NCBI GenBank assembly: GCA_963752225.1 | Contig: CAVVXS010000007.1 | Location: forward strand, 806,001 to 870,000 | DNA: 64,000 nt | Direction of reading: 5' to 3' | Source: JBBROS01 sp963752225 | Lineage (GTDB): Bacteria; Pseudomonadota; Alphaproteobacteria; Acetobacterales; Acetobacteraceae | In this document: one piece after another, positions 59,550-64,000 of the stretch | Position numbering within the stretch: position 1 is the first letter of the stretch | Layout: each line of letters starts with the position of its first letter | Made by a program: the position numbers and the translations under genes | Notes under the pieces: generated by a model | Databases searched by the model: none | Told to the model about the DNA's origin: nothing | What the model saw: only the letters and a program-made list of their open reading frames with translations

Positions 59550-60433
59550 ACGTCCTGGTCCTGGCGACGCTGGTGCTTGCCGCGGCGCTCGCGGCCTGCA
59601 CCCAGCGAGCGCCGCCGCGTCCGGCCCATTACGTCGTCGGCAGCGGTTACCAGCTTGCCGGCACGTGGTTCTACCCGCACGAGGATTTCCATTACAGCGC
59701 GACCGGGCTCGCATCGGTGCTGCCGCCCCGAACCGGCGTGACGGCCGACGGTGAGTTGATCGACCCAACGGCGCTGGTTGCGGCCCATCAGACCCTGCAG
59801 CTGCCGTCGATTGTCCGGGTGACGAACCTCGAGACCGGGGCACAACTGGCGCTACGTGTGAACGATCGCGGCCCGGATACACCGAACCGGCTGATCGGGG
59901 TGTCGAGCCGAGCGGCCGAGTTGCTGGGCATGACGCCAGGCGGGATTGCGCGGGTGCGGGTCGAGATCGAGGAAGGCCCGAGCCTCGCGTTGCGCGACCA
60001 ATTGGCCGGGGCGCCGCAGTTGGCGATGCAGGCGGCGCCGCGCGGCGCCGTGACGGCCGAGACGTTGCCGCCGCCGCCGGGGATCCAGCAATCGACGCGC
60101 GGGCGCATCGCCCGTTCGGCACCGGCAGCAACGGCCGAGACCGTCGGAGAGACGGTGGCGGTGCCCGACCGCATGCCGGAGCAGGTGCAGCGTGTCGCGG
60201 CCCTGCCCGGTGCGCTGGTCGTCCATGCGGGGACGTTCGGGCAGGCGGCTTACGCGCACCGGGCGGCCGCGCGGCTGCCACGGCTCGGAGCCCGCGTCGA
60301 ACCGGTGCGGGTCGGACGGTCCGAGCATTACGTCGTTCGGCTCGGCCCGTTCGAAACCGTCGCGGCGGCCGATACGGCGCTGGACCAAGCGCTGCGTGCA
60401 GGGTTAACGGATGCGCGGATCGTTGTTGAATGA
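59546..60433 (+). CDS. rlpA: RlpA-like septal lytic transglycosylase lipoprotein with SPOR domain
   Basis: 295 residues from GTG 59546. The lipobox LAAC gives lipidation at Cys18. Double-psi beta-barrel domain: GTWFYPHEDFHYSATGLASVL and VRVNDRGP-like VTNLETGAQLALRVNDRGPDTPNRLIGVSSRAAELLG, with the catalytic Asp in NDRGP. The last 75 residues (ALVVHAGTFGQAAYAHRAAARLP and onward) are a SPOR domain that binds denuded glycan at the division site. The first part of the barrel is shorter than in Pseudomonas RlpA. Placed between two other cell-wall enzymes, as in many alphaproteobacteria. Confidence 0.88.
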   Translation: MNVLVLATLVLAAALAACTQRAPPRPAHYVVGSGYQLAGTWFYPHEDFHYSATGLASVLPPRTGVTADGELIDPTALVAAHQTLQLPSIVRVTNLETGAQLALRVNDRGPDTPNRLIGVSSRAAELLGMTPGGIARVRVEIEEGPSLALRDQLAGAPQLAMQAAPRGAVTAETLPPPPGIQQSTRGRIARSAPAATAETVGETVAVPDRMPEQVQRVAALPGALVVHAGTFGQAAYAHRAAARLPRLGARVEPVRVGRSEHYVVRLGPFETVAAADTALDQALRAGLTDARIVVE

Positions 60434-60446
60434 GCGGAGTTGCGGC

Positions 60447-61694
60447 ATGGAACCGTTCGCGGAAAGGTTTGGGGTAGGGCGGCGACGCCTGCTGGCCGGT
60501 TCGGCCATGGCAGCTGCCGGAACGGTGCTGCGCGGCGGGGACGGGCAGGCGCAGACGCGGCGGCCGAGCAAGGCGCACGTGCCGCCGCCGGCGACACCGG
60601 CCGCGACCGGCAGTCCGGCGACGACGCCGCTCGGTCCGGTCGACACTGCGGCCAAGTGGGCGCTGATCATGGATTTCAACACCGGCGCCACGTTGCTCGA
60701 CAAGGACGGCGACGCGCCGATGCCGCCGTCCTCGATGACCAAGCTGATGACCGCCTATCTGGTTTACGGGATGCTGAAATCCGGCCGCTTGAAGCTCGAT
60801 CAGGAACTGCCGGTCAGCGAGAAGGCTTGGCGGATGCAGGGCTCGAAGATGTTCGTGCCGTTGGGAGCGACGGTGAAGGTCGAGGACCTGATCCGCGGCA
60901 TGATCGTGCAGTCGGGCAACGACGCTTGCATCGTGCTGGCCGAAGCGGTCGCCGGGTCGGAAGAGCAATTCGTCGAGCTGATGAACGCCAAGGCCAAGGA
61001 GTTCGGCCTGCAAGTGGCGAACTTCCGCAACTGCACCGGCTGGCCCGACCCGGCGCAGCGAATGTCGTGCCGGGACATCGCCAGCATCGCCCGGCACCTC
61101 ATCAGCGACTTCCCGGAGTATTACCGCTACGACAGCGAGAAGGCATTCAAGTACAACAATATCAATCAGGAGAACCGCAATCCTCTGGTGCAGAAGGGGA
61201 TCGCCGACGGGCTCAAGACGGGGCATACCGACGAAGGTGGCTACGGCTTGGTGGCCAGCGCGCAGCGGGGCGGACGCCGTGTCATCGTCGTCGCCAACGG
61301 CATGACGTCGATGCACCAGCGTGCCGAAGAAAGTGAGCGGCTGCTGGAATGGGCGTTCCGCGAGTTCGAGAATGTGACGCTGTTCACGGCCGGCGATACG
61401 GTGGACAGCGCCAAGGTCTGGCTCGGCAGCCGGCCGACCGTGCCGCTGGTGGGAGGGCGGGACCTCGTGCTGACGATGCCGCGCAACTGGCGCAAGGAGG
61501 CGAAGATTGCCATCGAGTATCCGAGCCCGGTTCCGGCACCGATCAGCCGAGGCGACCAATTGGGGCAGTTGACGGTATCGGGGCACGGTGTGCCGACGAT
61601 GAACGTGCCGTTGCTGGCCGGCGCCGACGTCGGCCGGCTCGGTCTGCCGGGACGGGCGGTGGCAGTGCTGTCGCGCTACGTCACCGGGGGGTGA
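60447..61694 (+). CDS. dacC: D-alanyl-D-alanine carboxypeptidase (PBP5/6 type)
   Basis: 415 residues from ATG 60447. Signal region VGRRRLLAGSAMAAAG has a twin-arginine look. The penicillin-binding motifs are complete: Ser96-M-T-Lys99 in PSSMTKLM, SGN at 156-158 in QSGNDAC, and KTG at 257-259 in LKTGHTDEGGYG. The family trims the terminal D-Ala of peptidoglycan stem peptides. The C-terminal domain follows the DacA/DacC pattern (VPLVGGRDLVLTMPRNWRKEAKIAIEYPSP). The chosen start has no overlap with rlpA (13 bp gap), while tmk begins on its stop codon (GTGA). Confidence 0.92.
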   Translation: MEPFAERFGVGRRRLLAGSAMAAAGTVLRGGDGQAQTRRPSKAHVPPPATPAATGSPATTPLGPVDTAAKWALIMDFNTGATLLDKDGDAPMPPSSMTKLMTAYLVYGMLKSGRLKLDQELPVSEKAWRMQGSKMFVPLGATVKVEDLIRGMIVQSGNDACIVLAEAVAGSEEQFVELMNAKAKEFGLQVANFRNCTGWPDPAQRMSCRDIASIARHLISDFPEYYRYDSEKAFKYNNINQENRNPLVQKGIADGLKTGHTDEGGYGLVASAQRGGRRVIVVANGMTSMHQRAEESERLLEWAFREFENVTLFTAGDTVDSAKVWLGSRPTVPLVGGRDLVLTMPRNWRKEAKIAIEYPSPVPAPISRGDQLGQLTVSGHGVPTMNVPLLAGADVGRLGLPGRAVAVLSRYVTGG

Positions 61695-62311
61695 GCCCGG
61701 GGAAGGAAACCGCAGGACGGTTCATCACGCTCGAGGGCGGCGAAGGGGCCGGCAAAAGCACGCAAGCGCGGCTGCTGGCCGAGGCGCTGGCCGGCGCCGG
61801 GGTGCCGGTGGTGCGGACGCGCGAGCCTGGCGGGGCGCCGGGGGCGGAGATCCTGCGTGAGATGCTGCTGGGCGGCGCGCACCGGTGGTCGGCGGCGGCA
61901 GAGGCGCACCTGCACTTCGCCGCCCGCGCCGAGCATCTCGCGCAGACGATCCTGCCCGCGCTGGCGGCGGGCGCCGTGGTGGTGTGCGACCGCTTCGCGG
62001 ACAGCACGCTCGCGTATCAAGGCTATGGCCAGGGCGCCGACCTGGGCCTGATCCGCGGCCTGACCGGGTTGCTGCCGCGGCTACCCGACCTGACGCTCGT
62101 GCTCCGGGTCAGCCCCGGCGTGGCGGCCGCGCGGATGGCCGGGCGGGGGCAGGGGCTCGACCGCTATGAACGGATGGACGCCGGGTTCCACGCCCGGGTG
62201 GCGCAGGGGTTCGCCGAGATCGCCGCCGCCACACCGGAGCGCTGCCGGGTGATCGACGCCGACGGCACGGTGGCGGAGGTCCACGCCGCGATCCTGGCCG
62301 CGGTCGGCTGA
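61691..62311 (+). CDS. tmk: Thymidylate kinase
   Basis: 206 residues from GTG 61691. P-loop GGEGAGKST at residues 16-24, the DR-type motif VVCDRFADSTLAYQGYGQG, TREPGGAPGAEILREMLL and the LID region RMAGRGQGLDRYERMDAGFHARV. It phosphorylates dTMP to dTDP with ATP. Starts inside the dacC stop and its own stop is shared with holB, so the four genes dacC-tmk-holB-metG are translationally chained, a gene order usual in alphaproteobacteria. Confidence 0.95.
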   Translation: MSPGKETAGRFITLEGGEGAGKSTQARLLAEALAGAGVPVVRTREPGGAPGAEILREMLLGGAHRWSAAAEAHLHFAARAEHLAQTILPALAAGAVVVCDRFADSTLAYQGYGQGADLGLIRGLTGLLPRLPDLTLVLRVSPGVAAARMAGRGQGLDRYERMDAGFHARVAQGFAEIAAATPERCRVIDADGTVAEVHAAILAAVG

Positions 62312-63291
62312 TGCTCGCCCCGCGGGAGAACCCGGTGCTGTTCGGGCACGCCGACGCCGAAGCGACGTTCCGACAGGCGCTGGAGGCCGGCCGGATGCAC
62401 CATGCCTGGCTGCTGACCGGGCCGGTTGGGGTCGGCAAGGCGACGCTCGCGTATCGATTGGCGCGGCGGCTGCTGTCGCCCGGCGCCGACCCGGATGCGC
62501 CGTCCAACCCGGTGTTCCGCCGCGTCGCCGCCGGCAGCCATGCCGACTTGCTGACGATCGAGCGGGCGTTCGACGAGAAGCGCAAGCGCACGAAGACGAC
62601 GATCGCGGTCGAGCAGACGCGGTCGATCGGCGGGTTCATGCACCTGACCGCGGCCGAGGGTGGCTGGCGGGTGGTGGTGGTGGACGGGGCCGACGACATG
62701 AACCTCAACGCGGCCAATGCGCTGCTGAAGGTGCTCGAGGAGCCGTCGCGGCGCGGCCTGCTGTTCCTGACCGCTGATGCGCCCGGGCGATTGCTGCCGA
62801 CCATCCGCAGCCGGTGCCGCCGGCTGCAGCTCAACCCATTAGCGGCCGCGGACATGGAAGTGGCGCTGCGGCATCTGCTGCCCGATCTCGAGCCGGCCGA
62901 ACGGTCGCGGCTGGCAGCGATTGCCGAGGGCGCGCCGGGGCAGGCCGCCGCACTCGCGGGCGAGGGGGCCTTGGCCGTCGCAGCACTGGTGGATCAGGTC
63001 CTGGCCGAGGTGCCGCGGATCGGCGTCGTTCGCATGCACGACGTCGCGGACCGGGCGACGCGGACCGAAACCGGGTTCTCGACGTTCATGACGTTGCTGC
63101 AGTCCGGGTTGGGCAAGGCGGTGCGCCGGGCGGCCAGCAACGGGGAGGCGGGCTGGGCGGGCGGACGGGCTCTGGCGGAATGGGGCGAAGTGTGGCACGC
63201 GCTGGGGCGCTTGCAGGATGAGACGGAGCGGTTCAACGGGGACAAGCGCACCGCCATCGTCGCGGGGCTGGAGTTGCTGACCGACCCATGA
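62311..63291 (+). CDS. holB: DNA polymerase III subunit delta'
   Basis: 326 residues. Clamp-loader AAA+ fold: RMHHAWLLTGPVGVGKATLAYRLARRLL (Walker A), VVVVDGADDMNLNAANALLKVLEEPSRRGLLFLTA (Walker B-like and sensor), and TIRSRCRRLQLNPL, the conserved arginine region before the lid. It is the stator subunit of the complex that loads the beta clamp. The zinc-finger cysteines of DnaX-type subunits are absent, as in many alphaproteobacterial delta' proteins. ATG 62311 overlaps the tmk stop by one base; the metG ATG overlaps its stop (ATGA). Confidence 0.94.
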   Translation: MLAPRENPVLFGHADAEATFRQALEAGRMHHAWLLTGPVGVGKATLAYRLARRLLSPGADPDAPSNPVFRRVAAGSHADLLTIERAFDEKRKRTKTTIAVEQTRSIGGFMHLTAAEGGWRVVVVDGADDMNLNAANALLKVLEEPSRRGLLFLTADAPGRLLPTIRSRCRRLQLNPLAAADMEVALRHLLPDLEPAERSRLAAIAEGAPGQAAALAGEGALAVAALVDQVLAEVPRIGVVRMHDVADRATRTETGFSTFMTLLQSGLGKAVRRAASNGEAGWAGGRALAEWGEVWHALGRLQDETERFNGDKRTAIVAGLELLTDP

Positions 63292-64000
63292 AGCCAACAT
63301 TCTATGTCACGACACCGATCTTTTATGTGAACGGGGCGCCGCATATCGGCCACGCCAGTACGTCGGTGGCAGCCGACGCGCTGGCGCGCTGGAAGCGGCT
63401 CGACGGGTTCGACGTGCTGTTCCTGACGGGCACCGACGAGCACGGGCAGAAGGTCGAGAAGGCGGCGCGCGACGCCGGGCTCGATCCGCAGGCGTTCACC
63501 GACCAGGTCGCGGCGCAGTTCGTGGCGATGGGCGAGCTGATGGGCTTGTCGAACGACCAATTCATCCGCACCACCGAGCCGCGGCACCGCGTCGCCAGCC
63601 AGGCGTTGTGGACGCGGCTGGTCGAGCGGGGCGAGATCTATCTCGGCGAGTATAAGGGTTGGTACGCGGTGCGCGACGAGGCGTTCTACGCCGAGGACGA
63701 GACGGCGCTGCGGCCCGACGGCTCGCGGTATGCGCCCGCGACCGGCGCACCGGTCGAGTGGGTGACGGAGCCGTCCTACTTCTTCCGCCTGTCTGCGTGG
63801 CAGGATCGGCTGCTGGCGTTGTACGAGGATGTGCCGGACACGGTGATGCCGCCGGGCCGCAAGCGCGAGGTGGTGAGCTTCGTGCGCGGCGGCTTGACGG
63901 ACCTTTCCGTCAGCCGGACCAGCTTCACGTGGGGCATCCCGGTGCCGAACGACCCGGCGCACGTCATGTACGTGTGGCTGGACGCGCTGACCAACTACAT
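63288..64000 (+). CDS. metG: Methionine--tRNA ligase, N-terminal part cut by window edge
   Basis: About 237 residues are visible of the expected 510-560. TTPIFYVNGAPHIGHAST contains the HIGH motif at residues 19-22; TGTDEHGQKVEKAARDAG, EYKGWYAVRDEAFYAEDE and PSYFFRLS are MetRS blocks, and FVRGGLTDLSVSRTSFTWGIPVP and VMYVWLDALTNY are the expected downstream segments. The CP region lacks the CxxC pairs, so this is the zinc-free form common in alphaproteobacteria. Charges tRNA-Met for initiation and elongation. Coupled to holB by an ATGA overlap; the KMSKS loop lies beyond the window. Confidence 0.96.
   Translation, partial: MKPTFYVTTPIFYVNGAPHIGHASTSVAADALARWKRLDGFDVLFLTGTDEHGQKVEKAARDAGLDPQAFTDQVAAQFVAMGELMGLSNDQFIRTTEPRHRVASQALWTRLVERGEIYLGEYKGWYAVRDEAFYAEDETALRPDGSRYAPATGAPVEWVTEPSYFFRLSAWQDRLLALYEDVPDTVMPPGRKREVVSFVRGGLTDLSVSRTSFTWGIPVPNDPAHVMYVWLDALTNY

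Overview
The window looks like chromosome of a very GC-rich alphaproteobacterium, most likely of the Rhodospirillales/Acetobacterales side. This is inferred from gene content: an MltB-type transglycosylase, rlpA, a DD-carboxypeptidase, tmk, holB and metG run in one coupled series; comEC lacks the C-terminal metallo-beta-lactamase domain; cheY and cheZ overlap; and an HWE-kinase-like remnant sits beside a single-domain response regulator. No species name can be supported. There is no prophage, IS element or CRISPR array.

Layout. 1-8.3 kb: gltX (cut by the left edge, minus strand), a small secreted protein, a luciferase-like flavin monooxygenase, comEC, a quinone oxidoreductase, a sulfite-oxidase-like molybdoenzyme, and a tiny kinase remnant coupled to a response regulator. 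8.3-21.5 kb: metabolic and DNA-processing genes (threonine-phosphate decarboxylase, DUF72, a LysR regulator with an oxalate/formate-type transporter, 3-hydroxyisobutyrate dehydrogenase, a lytic transglycosylase, N-formylglutamate amidohydrolase, tRNA-Val(GAC), comM, two tandem RadC-like genes, a thiolase and an SDR). A 72-bp palindromic element occurs twice (8255 and 21504), each time between convergent genes.

21.5-28.5 kb holds the most unusual locus. A SARP-like/TPR regulator (24136-26013) converges on a minus-strand pair made of a 54-residue peptide ending in the second of two identical VHVGGGMMRF repeats (26970-27134) and a DUF6065-like protein (26022-26837), with an 11-bp stem-loop between them. 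This looks like an uncharacterised ribosomal peptide system. It is followed by cheZ and cheY.

28.8-35.5 kb is a six-gene, translationally coupled cassette: two NAD-dependent epimerases, a B12-binding radical SAM enzyme, a GT4 glycosyltransferase and two CgeB-like glycosyltransferases. An SDR and a Tat-exported Gfo/Idh/MocA oxidoreductase follow.

37.7-45.7 kb carries a DHA2 exporter overlapping a fatty-acid-hydroxylase-type membrane protein, small secreted or membrane proteins, an alpha/beta hydrolase, an 806-residue membrane protein with a spermidine-synthase-like domain coupled to a Tat-signal-bearing methyltransferase, and a methylmalonyl-CoA-decarboxylase-like enzyme. 45.9-56.3 kb is a surface-polysaccharide region: GT2-GtrA fusion, GT4, a Gfo/Idh-epimerase fusion, a polysaccharide deacetylase, a flippase-glycosyltransferase fusion and an asparagine-synthase-type amidotransferase. 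56.5-64 kb holds an XRE regulator, an MmgE/PrpD protein, and the cell-wall/DNA-replication series ending in metG, which the right edge cuts.
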